NCBI GenBank assembly: GCA_002311915.1
Contig: DCAF01000022.1
Span: forward strand, 1-7,364
Length of the DNA stretch: 7,364 bases
Direction: 5' to 3'
From: Sulfurovum sp. UBA1140
GTDB lineage: Bacteria > Campylobacterota > Campylobacteria > Campylobacterales > Sulfurovaceae
Shown here: piece by piece, positions 1-5,930 of the stretch
Numbering within the stretch: the first letter of the stretch is position 1
Layout of the letters: every line of letters begins with the position of its first letter
Notes under the pieces: generated by a model
Database searches by the model: none
What the model was told of the DNA's origin: nothing
Seen by the model: the letters and a program-made list of their open reading frames with translations, nothing else
Made by a program: the position numbers and the translations under genes

Positions 1-177
1 TAAAGAGAAGTTACTTGGTTTATACATCATCTCATTGGGAAGTGTAAATGATGTTAAAAGAGCTGTAAAATCTGTTTGCATATGATTAAACATTGGATTT
101 AATGGAGAGAGTTCCCAATAGAAAATTGCGAAAAGTAAAGCTATCCCTAACCAGTAGGTTAATAGAAACTTTTTTAT
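1..177 (-). CDS. Partial hydrophobic membrane protein, possibly exosortase-like; runs off the left edge
   Basis: This reading frame is open from just after the nosL stop codon to the window edge, giving about 60 residues of an N-terminal part. It has two or three lysines, a membrane helix (FLLTYWLGIALLFAIFYW), then an SPLNP turn and an amphipathic stretch. A short basic start, one helix and a Leu-Ser-Pro turn resemble the N termini of exosortase/archaeosortase proteins, but the catalytic Cys, Arg and His lie outside the window, so the family call is weak. It sits in the same frame as nosL with no gap and belongs to the same leftward transcript. The start is a problem: the frame has no ATG, GTG or TTG before the helix. 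ATA at 175-177 is the only candidate at the expected place, and the first ATG (91-93) would remove the helix. Alternatives are another non-standard start, stop readthrough, or decay. Confidence 0.5.
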   Translation of the reverse strand, partial: MKKFLLTYWLGIALLFAIFYWELSPLNPMFNHMQTDFTALLTSFTLPNEMMYKPSNFSL

Positions 178-180
178 TTT

Positions 181-705
181 TTAGTTGAAATCTTTTAGTG
201 CAAGCTTATATGCCTCTTCAAAATTCATAATCTTTCCTTGGTGGTCTTGTGAAAATCGTCTGGCACTCATTCGACCCTCAAAGGCATATTTACTTAGCCC
301 ACTCATCGTGCCTTTTTTTTCACTGCCAACGACATAGATGGCATCTTTTACATCTATAAAGTTTAGGGTGTCAACGGCAACAACTTTCATATTTTGTACA
401 TTGTTTTTGTTGTTGGTTTTATCATCAACCAAACAGTGAATAGAGCAGTATTGTTTAACTTTTCCATTTAAGGTTGCTGTATGGTTGGTTTTATAGAACA
501 TGGGGAGTTTCATGCCACACTCGGGGCAGGAGTGTTTGGCTTCTCCTGATTGAAGCATGGTGGTTTTTTCTAGGGGAACCGACTGAAATCGTTCCATTTT
601 ACTTTTTGGCTTGACTTCGGTTGATTTTACAGCATCACCTGTACAGCCACTCAGCATCAAGATTGATGCCAGTGCTAAACCCATAATGGTTGTCTGTTTT
701 TTCAT
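181..705 (-). CDS. nosL: NosL-type copper-binding lipoprotein
   Basis: This 174-residue protein has a lipoprotein signal peptide with lipobox LSGC (Cys21), so it should be an anchored periplasmic-side lipoprotein. The mature part carries C60-P-E-C63-G-M65, the Cys/Met pattern of NosL-family metallochaperones. A second cluster, C87-S-I-H90-C91, follows where most NosL proteins have only a hydrophobic strand. The tail (KYAFEGRMSARRFSQDH, then a short Phe-Glu-Glu-Ala helix) is the usual NosL ending. NosL binds Cu(I) and supports copper loading of nitrous oxide reductase in denitrifiers. No nosZ lies here, so the recipient is unknown. The start ATG lies 9 bases after the TonB receptor stop, with an AAGGA ribosome site overlapping that stop, which supports co-transcription and this start. 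The extra C-x2-HC cluster is unusual and may give a second metal site. Confidence 0.85.
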   Translation of the reverse strand: MKKQTTIMGLALASILMLSGCTGDAVKSTEVKPKSKMERFQSVPLEKTTMLQSGEAKHSCPECGMKLPMFYKTNHTATLNGKVKQYCSIHCLVDDKTNNKNNVQNMKVVAVDTLNFIDVKDAIYVVGSEKKGTMSGLSKYAFEGRMSARRFSQDHQGKIMNFEEAYKLALKDFN

Positions 706-714
706 GCTTATCCT
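706..714 (-). promoter_or_regulatory. Ribosome binding site of nosL overlapping the receptor stop codon
   Basis: Read on the minus strand, the receptor ends TTTTAA and is followed by AGGATAAGC and then ATG. The AAGGA motif uses bases of the stop codon, so ribosomes ending the receptor are placed to start nosL. Confidence 0.6.
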
Positions 715-2745
715 TTAAAATTGATACTTGGCATTAAGATAGAGGTATCTACCAGGCTCATTAATCAACATTGTATCCGAGCCATCTGTCATCAAGATTA
801 AATCTTTATAGGTGTTGGTGGTGGCATAAGTTTTATCTAAAACATTGTCTACCCCTGCTGTTATAACAAAACCGTTCTCGAACTCTCTGGTTGTTTTTAG
901 GTTAAAGACACCATATCCTGCTAACTCTTGCTCTCCGTTTTCACTATCAATATCACTCCATCCGTTTGACGCGATGACTGATAACTCTACATCACCGTAA
1001 TCATCATAATCATAAGTGAGTGAAGCGTTAAATTTCATTGGGGTAATTTCAGCTAAATCGGTATCGGTCTGCCCTGTAGGTTGGGTATCTTTTTCCCCTT
1101 TTTTATACGATAACCCTGCATATAATGAGACTTTATCCGAAGCCAAGTAGCTACCACTTAGCTCTGCTCCGTAGATGGTGGCATCAATGTTTTCAAAGTT
1201 ATTGGTTTTTAAAGAGCCGTTGTAATAGATATAATCTTTTAATTTAGAGTAGAAGGTTTTAATTTTAACTTTACCATTGCCATAGAATCGCTCAATACCC
1301 ATATCAATTTCATAGTTGGTGGTTTGGTTAAGCGTAGGGTTACCATTAAGTACCCGAACAGGAGGCATCACGGCTGTGTTGTATTTAACATTGTAAAGCT
1401 CTCGGGCATCGGGAACCCTACTTGATTTACCAACACCTACAAAATATTTGGTATCTCGGTTGACATTGTAAGTAGCAAAAATATTACCCGAAAACGATTG
1501 GTAATCTTTGTCTTGTTCTGTTAATGACTTGGTATCTATTGAAGTATCATCATATCTTGCACCCACTTCTAAATCAATTTTACCAATGGTACGTTCACAC
1601 TTTACAAACACCCCTACATTGTCGGTATCAACATCAGAAATACTTGCTCCAATGGTTTTTACAGGAAAGGCATTGGTGGTCGAGGTCACAGTATATTTTC
1701 CATCCCAATTTCTCTGACTGGCATCAATACCATAGGTGAAGCTTCGACCAAAGGCATCAACACTGTTTTTAAGTTTAATTCCTGTCATATCGGAGGTAAG
1801 GTGATGGGTCATAAACTTACCACCTGCTTCTGCTAAGGCTCTATATTCGGTACTCATTGGGTGGTCAACTTGTGAGTTATAGATTTGAAAATCTAATTTT
1901 TTAGAAAATCGTGAAAGATTTTTAATGGAATATTCCATATTTATAATATCACTGTCATCCCAAATGGCATCCATTTTACTAGAAGGGTAGAGTACATCAC
2001 TGCTTCGGTTTGCAGTGTAACTAACTCTTAACTCTTGGTCATCGGTAACGTCTACAAACACTTTTCCCATAAACATGGTCTTCTCGAAGGCATCCATATT
2101 TTTGTTACTACTGCTGTAGTTAAATCCTCCTAGAGTCGTCCCTTCGGTATAATTGGACAACTGCTCTGCAAAATTGTCTCCATTACCATCTTTGTACTGC
2201 TCACCTTGTTCTGTTGAAGCCGAGAACATCACTTTGACTCTGTCGGTTCCTCCACTAATGGTTCCTGATGCTTTTTTGTAGCCAAATGAACCTGTATTAA
2301 GGCTCAACTCTCCACTTAGCTCTTGGGTTGGTTTTTTGGTTCTAATTTTAATTGAACCACTCAATGCTCCAAACTCTTCTACATCAAACGCCCCTTCTCG
2401 AACCTCGACCTCTTCAATGGCATGGGTTACCACATGAGAGGTAGGGGGATCCATTCGGTTAACACACGCACCACAAATTTTGGCACCATCAATGGTCACA
2501 TTAATGTTGTCTCGTTTTTGACCCCGTAAGATAATATCATTGGCAATACCACTACGTCGGATAAGTGAGATACTGGGGATATTCTTATGCAGTACTTCTG
2601 CCAAGTCGGCACTCTTAACCTCTTCTCCACTTACATTTTCTACAATTTTGGTATTGACCTTTTCGACCACATCAATCGCTTCGAGTTGCTCTGCCCCTTG
2701 AAGTATCGCAACGGTTGCTAGTGATAGATAAATTACTCTTTTCAT
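715..2745 (-). CDS. TonB-dependent outer-membrane copper receptor, OprC/NosA type
   Basis: This 676-residue protein has a signal peptide (about residues 1-18, cut after GA), a TonB-box-like EAIDVVE at 22-28, a plug domain (about 40-140, with the GxxNDIILRGQ strand and SGSIKI end), and a 22-strand-type barrel ending in an aromatic residue (YLNAKYQF). Two short motifs identify the type. C94-V-N-R-M98 followed by DPP matches the plug-loop C-x3-M pair of OprC, and H295-P-M297 matches its H-x-M pair on the barrel side. In Pseudomonas OprC, Cys143, Met147, His323 and Met325 form the copper site. All four ligands are therefore present in order and at similar spacing. An extra Cys91 makes the loop CGAC. 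The length is slightly below OprC. Neighbouring NosL genes support copper as substrate. It has its own good ribosome site and a possible promoter in the 84-base gap upstream. A ferric-siderophore role is less likely. Confidence 0.88.
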   Translation of the reverse strand: MKRVIYLSLATVAILQGAEQLEAIDVVEKVNTKIVENVSGEEVKSADLAEVLHKNIPSISLIRRSGIANDIILRGQKRDNINVTIDGAKICGACVNRMDPPTSHVVTHAIEEVEVREGAFDVEEFGALSGSIKIRTKKPTQELSGELSLNTGSFGYKKASGTISGGTDRVKVMFSASTEQGEQYKDGNGDNFAEQLSNYTEGTTLGGFNYSSSNKNMDAFEKTMFMGKVFVDVTDDQELRVSYTANRSSDVLYPSSKMDAIWDDSDIINMEYSIKNLSRFSKKLDFQIYNSQVDHPMSTEYRALAEAGGKFMTHHLTSDMTGIKLKNSVDAFGRSFTYGIDASQRNWDGKYTVTSTTNAFPVKTIGASISDVDTDNVGVFVKCERTIGKIDLEVGARYDDTSIDTKSLTEQDKDYQSFSGNIFATYNVNRDTKYFVGVGKSSRVPDARELYNVKYNTAVMPPVRVLNGNPTLNQTTNYEIDMGIERFYGNGKVKIKTFYSKLKDYIYYNGSLKTNNFENIDATIYGAELSGSYLASDKVSLYAGLSYKKGEKDTQPTGQTDTDLAEITPMKFNASLTYDYDDYGDVELSVIASNGWSDIDSENGEQELAGYGVFNLKTTREFENGFVITAGVDNVLDKTYATTNTYKDLILMTDGSDTMLINEPGRYLYLNAKYQF

Positions 2746-2753
2746 TTTATAAA

Positions 2754-2775
2754 CTCCTCTTATATAATTAATAAG
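2754..2775 (-). promoter_or_regulatory. Ribosome site and inverted repeat before the copper receptor
   Basis: On the minus strand an AGAGGAG ribosome site lies 8 bases before the receptor ATG. Immediately upstream is CTTAT-TAATTAT-ATAAG (2759-2775), a 5-bp inverted repeat in an AT-rich stretch. It could be an operator for a metal-responsive regulator, but its base composition makes a chance repeat possible. Confidence 0.35.
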
Positions 2776-2829
2776 TTTATTTTAGAGAAGTTTTGTTAAT
2801 TTAGTGTTAAGTATGTCTATATTTTGTAG

Positions 2830-3537
2830 TTAATGACACTCTAAAAGGGTTCTTTGTGGGTTGGTAATATAGCCATATCCATTATAGACGGTATAGCCCC
2901 CATAAGCAATAACCCCCACAGAAGCCAGACGTATCATGGTATTTCTTATGGCAGTTTGACGAAAGAGTCCCACAAAAAATCCCAAAGAGAACATGGCAGG
3001 AACCGTGCTAAGTCCAAATATAAGCATGACAATGGCTCCATCAATGGCACTAGCTGTACTAGCAGAAGTAATGGCAAAAAAGTAGACCAATCCACAGGGA
3101 AGAAGACCATTCAGTAGCCCTAAAATATAGAAACTTCCTAAAAAATCACTCTGTAATAGGGCTTTAAAGTGTTGATGATACCATTGACTGTTTTGAATGG
3201 AGTGTTCAATAATGGTTAAAAACTTTAGTTTACCACTAAGCGATGCCCCTACTGCAATCATCACCACTCCTGCTAAAATAAGTAACAGACCATTGGCAAT
3301 ATTACTAAACGAGATAACACTTCCAATAAATCCAAACAACGCTCCAAAAAAAACATAGGTGGTAATTCTGCCCAAAGAGTAGAAAAGATGTGCCAAGGTC
3401 TGATGGGTTTTGTCCCAAGAGGTCTCTATTTTGGTACTAGAATAAGCAATAACAATCCCTCCACACATGCCAATGCAATGCCCAAAAGAGCCAATAAATG
3501 CAATGGATATAATGGTTAAAAAATCAATACTTTGCAT
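2830..3537 (-). CDS. DsbD_2 / sulfite-exporter-like (TauE/SafE, UreH-type) six-helix membrane protein
   Basis: This 235-residue integral membrane protein begins with a helix carrying G19-H-C21-I-G-M-C25-G-G, the hallmark of the DsbD_2 / UreH-like transmembrane family often labelled sulfite exporter TauE/SafE. A second hallmark, LNGLLPC148GLVY, lies in a later helix. About six hydrophobic segments can be counted (near 8-32, 56-76, 80-100, 133-155, 165-190 and 200-220). In known cases the family moves metal ions or reducing equivalents across the inner membrane, and copies near cytochrome cbb3 oxidase and copper genes are common. The Cys/Met/His-rich first motif would suit Cu(I) or thiol chemistry. 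The start overlaps the upstream NosL-like gene by 14 bases, indicating translational coupling. A role in copper import or thiol reduction for copper hand-over is inferred from the neighbours, while the name sulfite exporter is not supported by anything here. Confidence 0.8.
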   Translation of the reverse strand: MQSIDFLTIISIAFIGSFGHCIGMCGGIVIAYSSTKIETSWDKTHQTLAHLFYSLGRITTYVFFGALFGFIGSVISFSNIANGLLLILAGVVMIAVGASLSGKLKFLTIIEHSIQNSQWYHQHFKALLQSDFLGSFYILGLLNGLLPCGLVYFFAITSASTASAIDGAIVMLIFGLSTVPAMFSLGFFVGLFRQTAIRNTMIRLASVGVIAYGGYTVYNGYGYITNPQRTLLECH

Positions 3538-3982
3538 TCTCTACTCGCTTCTGCATGGCTGTAAAGTTGATATAATCGGGCTTTTTCTGTTGATAGGCTC
3601 CAAAGCCATAACTCATGGGTGTTTTTTCATGACGGGCATACCATGCCTCTTGGGCAGGGATATATTTTGCCCCATCTTTTGCCCAAATCCACAACACTAT
3701 TTCTGTGGGTATAGGTTGCGTTTGAAGCCACAATACCAAACACCCAACATCATCAAAAAAGAGTGTATCCCCATTGGGCAAAATAGCCTGTGAAGAGTGA
3801 TTAATATCAGCAATGGTCATATTACAAAATCTATCTTTGTACCTATTTGGTATCATGTCAATGGGTTTTTTGGCATGATTATTGGGCTGTACCACAATCA
3901 ACTGTTCAAAATTTGAGGTCGAGAATAGCCCCAATAGTAACAGAATAAATAGAGTGAAGATAACAAGCGTTTTTTTTATCAT
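3524..3982 (-). CDS. Membrane-anchored NosL-like copper protein
   Basis: This 152-residue protein has an N-terminal hydrophobic helix (about 5-21) without a lipobox Cys, so it is either a cleaved Sec signal or a membrane anchor. The periplasmic part shows F-C53-N-M55 then L-P-N-G followed by FFDDVGC81, matching the branch of the NosL family with an FDD-x-GC motif. It ends with A-W-Y-x-R then T-P-M123-S-Y-G-F-G-A-Y, the usual NosL second half. Cys53, Met55, Cys81 and Met123 are the likely metal ligands. It is the first gene of the leftward cluster, preceded by a TATAAT box and overlapping the membrane protein gene downstream by 14 bases. It differs clearly from the NosL lipoprotein four genes on, so the two are distant paralogues with probably different positions along a copper route. 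The ribosome site is weak (AAAGA only). Confidence 0.75.
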   Translation of the reverse strand: MIKKTLVIFTLFILLLLGLFSTSNFEQLIVVQPNNHAKKPIDMIPNRYKDRFCNMTIADINHSSQAILPNGDTLFFDDVGCLVLWLQTQPIPTEIVLWIWAKDGAKYIPAQEAWYARHEKTPMSYGFGAYQQKKPDYINFTAMQKRVENAKY

Positions 3983-4010
3983 GAGGGGTATCTTTTTTTG
4001 AGTTGGGTTT

Positions 4011-4016
4011 ATTATA
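4011..4016 (-). promoter_or_regulatory. Likely -10 box of the copper cluster
   Basis: TATAAT on the minus strand, in TTTTAAGTATAAT, lies about 29 bases before the first gene of the cluster and would give a short untranslated leader. Upstream is AT-rich with no clear TTGACA box, as is usual for housekeeping promoters in Campylobacterota. Confidence 0.5.
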
Positions 4017-4073
4017 CTTAAAAGAAATTTATATAATATTTGATTTGCTTTTATTTGTAATTTTTTTGTACTA

Positions 4074-4079
4074 TATAAT
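4074..4079 (+). promoter_or_regulatory. Likely -10 box of the small plus-strand lipoprotein frame
   Basis: A perfect TATAAT follows a T-rich stretch (TTTGTAATTTTTTTGTACTA) and lies about 50 bases before the ATG at 4130. Together with the minus-strand box at 4011-4016 it makes this spacer a divergent promoter region. Confidence 0.5.
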
Positions 4080-4117
4080 AGAAGAGAGAGTTTTCAAATT
4101 CTAAAATTACTTAATAA

Positions 4118-4122
4118 AAAGG
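4118..4122 (+). promoter_or_regulatory. Ribosome binding site of the small lipoprotein frame
   Basis: AAAGG/AAGGA-type purine run (TAAAAAGGATACATCATG) 7 bases before the ATG. It supports 4130 as a real start despite the short frame. Confidence 0.55.
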
Positions 4123-4129
4123 ATACATC

Positions 4130-4333
4130 ATGTTTAAAAACATACTGGTTTTAGCAACTTCACTCATATTTATCGCTTGTGGTGGTTCAGGTTCAACGGA
4201 TGAAGAGCCTAATATTATCAAACTGTAGCATCCGACAGAGATAACTTCTAAACAAATACCCTCTACCATAATTAATGATATAAATATATCGACATGGATG
4301 TATACCGATTGTGACACGGGTTTCACTCTCTAA
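4130..4333 (+). pseudogene. Lipoprotein gene interrupted by TAG after 32 codons
   Basis: The frame starts MFKNILVLATSLIFIAC followed by GGSGSTDEEP: a short basic start, a hydrophobic core, a lipobox-like IFIAC (Cys17) and a Gly/Ser/acidic linker, typical of a bacterial lipoprotein. It stops at TAG (4226-4228) after 32 residues. The same frame then stays open for 34 more codons to TAA (4331-4333), with ordinary-looking sequence (HPTEITSKQ near its start, TWMYTDCDTGF near its end). The promoter and ribosome site are in good order. I read it as a lipoprotein gene that gained a nonsense change and lost its 3' part, since even the extended product is only 67 residues. The alternative is a genuine 32-residue lipoprotein (4130-4228) of the small entericidin-like kind. 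I recognise no family. It is the only plus-strand gene-like feature in the left half. Confidence 0.5.
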
Positions 4334-4373
4334 ATTGACCGAGACACCTCCTCTTGAGTTGAAAGAGAGTGAA
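4322..4373. repeat. 10-bp inverted repeat between the lipoprotein remnant and the kinase end
   Basis: TTCACTCTCT (4322-4331) and AGAGAGTGAA (4364-4373) are perfect inverted copies separated by 32 bases. A second, shorter dyad GGAGT-T-ACTCC (4376-4386) overlaps the kinase stop codon. Neither arm is followed by a T run on either strand, so this is not a classic intrinsic terminator, though convergent transcripts meet here. Confidence 0.45.
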
Positions 4374-4379
4374 TAGGAG

Positions 4380-5213
4380 TTACTCCCTCTCCATAACACT
4401 AACCAAATCAAGACTAAACACTGTACCTTTATCCGAGGAGTTTATCTTGATTCCAATTCTCTCTTTGTCACAAAACTCTTTGACAATACTCAACCCTAAT
4501 CCAAATCCGTGGTGCTGGGTGTTGCTTTGAAAGTATCGGTCAAATATTGTATAAAGATGATGACTTTCAATTCCTTCACCATCATCTTTAATGGTCAGTG
4601 TGGCTTGATTTAGCTCTATATCAATGGTGGTTATTTCTATATTGTGTTTAATAGCATTCGAGATAAGATTGTTTAACATAACCGAAAATCCACGCTTGTC
4701 AGTAGTGATAATAATGGGTTTAACGCTGATATTAATTGTAATATCTCTTTTTAAATCGCTGTGTTTCTGCACACTATAAGCAATGGATTGTTGCAGATTA
4801 AAACTACTTAGCTCTATACTGTTAATCTCTTTTTTAATATAATACTCCATATCCTCATAGAGTTCAATAAGATTATCACACGCACGGTCTATTCTGTTTA
4901 GTCGTTCTAAATTTTGGCTTTTAGTCAGTTTCAGTTGTAGCAGTTCACTGTTAATCTGTATGGTCGAAACAGGAGTGTTAAGCTCATGTAGGGTGGTCTC
5001 TATTTTGTACTTAAGCTTATCATTAATGGTAAAAATATCATCGACCATAGATTTACTTAGAAGATAATAAAGATTCATTCCTAGCAGTGTAACCATAGAG
5101 CTAACAATTAAAAAAGAAACTTCATGTAAAAGATGTACCATGTACGCCATAATAAGTAGGGTGATACCCACGATTAGGGTGTTGACAATAAGGAATGTGG
5201 TTTGTTTACTCAT
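4380..5213 (-). CDS. Sensor histidine kinase with membrane-hairpin sensor
   Basis: This 277-residue kinase has two adjacent membrane helices (about 7-27 and 31-53) joined by only a few residues, so it lacks a periplasmic sensor domain. A linker leads into the dimerisation domain with the H-box TLH76ELNTPVSTI, where His76 is the phospho-acceptor. The ATP-binding domain has the N-box NNLISNAIKHN (181-191), the G1 box DDGEGI (210-215), an F-box IFDRYF (223-228) and the G2 box GFGLGLSIV (236-244). All boxes expected for activity are present. Its start codon shares one base with the regulator stop (TAATG), so the two are translationally coupled and should form a cognate pair. With so little outside the membrane, the signal is probably sensed in or at the membrane, or comes through a partner protein. 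The ligand cannot be told from sequence. It is the last gene of its transcript. Confidence 0.9.
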   Translation of the reverse strand: MSKQTTFLIVNTLIVGITLLIMAYMVHLLHEVSFLIVSSMVTLLGMNLYYLLSKSMVDDIFTINDKLKYKIETTLHELNTPVSTIQINSELLQLKLTKSQNLERLNRIDRACDNLIELYEDMEYYIKKEINSIELSSFNLQQSIAYSVQKHSDLKRDITINISVKPIIITTDKRGFSVMLNNLISNAIKHNIEITTIDIELNQATLTIKDDGEGIESHHLYTIFDRYFQSNTQHHGFGLGLSIVKEFCDKERIGIKINSSDKGTVFSLDLVSVMERE

Positions 5214-5890
5214 TACACAATATCCACAATTTGATACCCAATTTTTCTAATGTTAATTATCTTCTCTTTGCCCACAATATTGCGTACCTTGGTTACGTAG
5301 AGGCGAATGGAGCCTTCGCTATGCTCTTCGTTACTGCTCCAGAGCCTCTCGACTATCTCTTCGATCAAGATGGTGGTGTTGTTGCTTTCGATAAAGAGTT
5401 CTAAGAGCTGTATCACCTTAAGGGGCAGTTGAACCATTTGTTTGTTTTGATAGACACGCCTAGCATTAAAATCGTAGTAGCACTCTTTGCCTAGTTTGGC
5501 TCTGTTTTCAACTCTGCTGGTTCTTTTTAATACGGCATTAATACGTAAAACCAATTCACCTACTCTAAAAGGTTTGCGTATATAGTCATCACAACCACTG
5601 GCAAAACAGTCATTAAGGGTTTTGTCATCTTTGTATGATGTTAAAAAAATGGTGGGTGTTTTTACGTGGTTCTCTCTTAAGTTTTGAAGCAGTTCAATCC
5701 CTGAAAGTTTTGGTACATTAATGTCAAAAAGATAGAGGTCATAATGATTCTCATAACTCTTTGAAAGAGCCTCTTCGCCATCTTGTGTGCTGTCTATTTC
5801 AAAGCCTGATGCCTCTAAGAAATCCACTAAAGTTTGGGCAAAGAGTTTGTCATCTTCTAGTAGTAATATTTTTCTTTTTATTCTATTCAT
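5213..5890 (-). CDS. OmpR-family two-component response regulator
   Basis: This 225-residue regulator has a receiver domain (about 6-120) with the acidic pair D13-D14, phospho-acceptor D56 in LFDINVP, switch T84 in FLTS, and K106-P107. A linker leads to a winged-helix DNA-binding domain (about 130-224), seen in YDFNARRVYQNKQMVQLPLK, the recognition-helix region EGSIRLYVTKVRNIVG and the closing wing IRKIGYQIV. All residues needed for phosphorylation are present. It lies between the lipid desaturase homologue (40 bases upstream) and its kinase (1-base overlap). The ribosome site is poor (GGTACCC just before ATG), suggesting modest or coupled translation. The likely role is a DNA-binding activator or repressor controlled by the kinase. 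Its target genes are not visible, although the adjacent desaturase gene is a natural candidate. Confidence 0.92.
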   Translation of the reverse strand: MNRIKRKILLLEDDKLFAQTLVDFLEASGFEIDSTQDGEEALSKSYENHYDLYLFDINVPKLSGIELLQNLRENHVKTPTIFLTSYKDDKTLNDCFASGCDDYIRKPFRVGELVLRINAVLKRTSRVENRAKLGKECYYDFNARRVYQNKQMVQLPLKVIQLLELFIESNNTTILIEEIVERLWSSNEEHSEGSIRLYVTKVRNIVGKEKIINIRKIGYQIVDIV

Positions 5891-5930
5891 TGGGTACCAT
5901 TTTACTAAAAAATATTTAAAGTATTAAAAC

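Noticed and set aside
1508..1739. Two overlapping plus-strand open frames of about 70 codons
   Set aside because: They lie wholly inside the receptor gene on the opposite strand, with no ribosome site and no recognisable motif.
2854..3117. Plus-strand open frame of 87 codons
   Set aside because: It is antisense to the DsbD_2-like membrane protein gene. Its Ser/Lys/His-rich composition is what the complement of a hydrophobic gene gives.
2830..3537. True sulfite exporter
   Set aside because: The HCxGMCGG and LPCG motifs indicate the DsbD_2/UreH-like branch, and the neighbours concern copper, not sulfur.
3467..3793. Plus-strand open frame of 108 codons
   Set aside because: It is antisense to the overlap of two well-supported genes and has no motif or ribosome site.
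4322..4386. Intrinsic terminator between the lipoprotein remnant and the kinase
   Set aside because: Inverted repeats exist, but the main loop is 32 bases and no T run follows on either strand.
4111..4411. Two minus-strand open frames of about 70 codons across the lipoprotein remnant
   Set aside because: They oppose a frame with promoter, ribosome site and lipobox, and one runs into the kinase 3' end. They show no domain signature.
5195..5404. Plus-strand open frame of 69 codons
   Set aside because: It is antisense to the DNA-binding domain of the response regulator.
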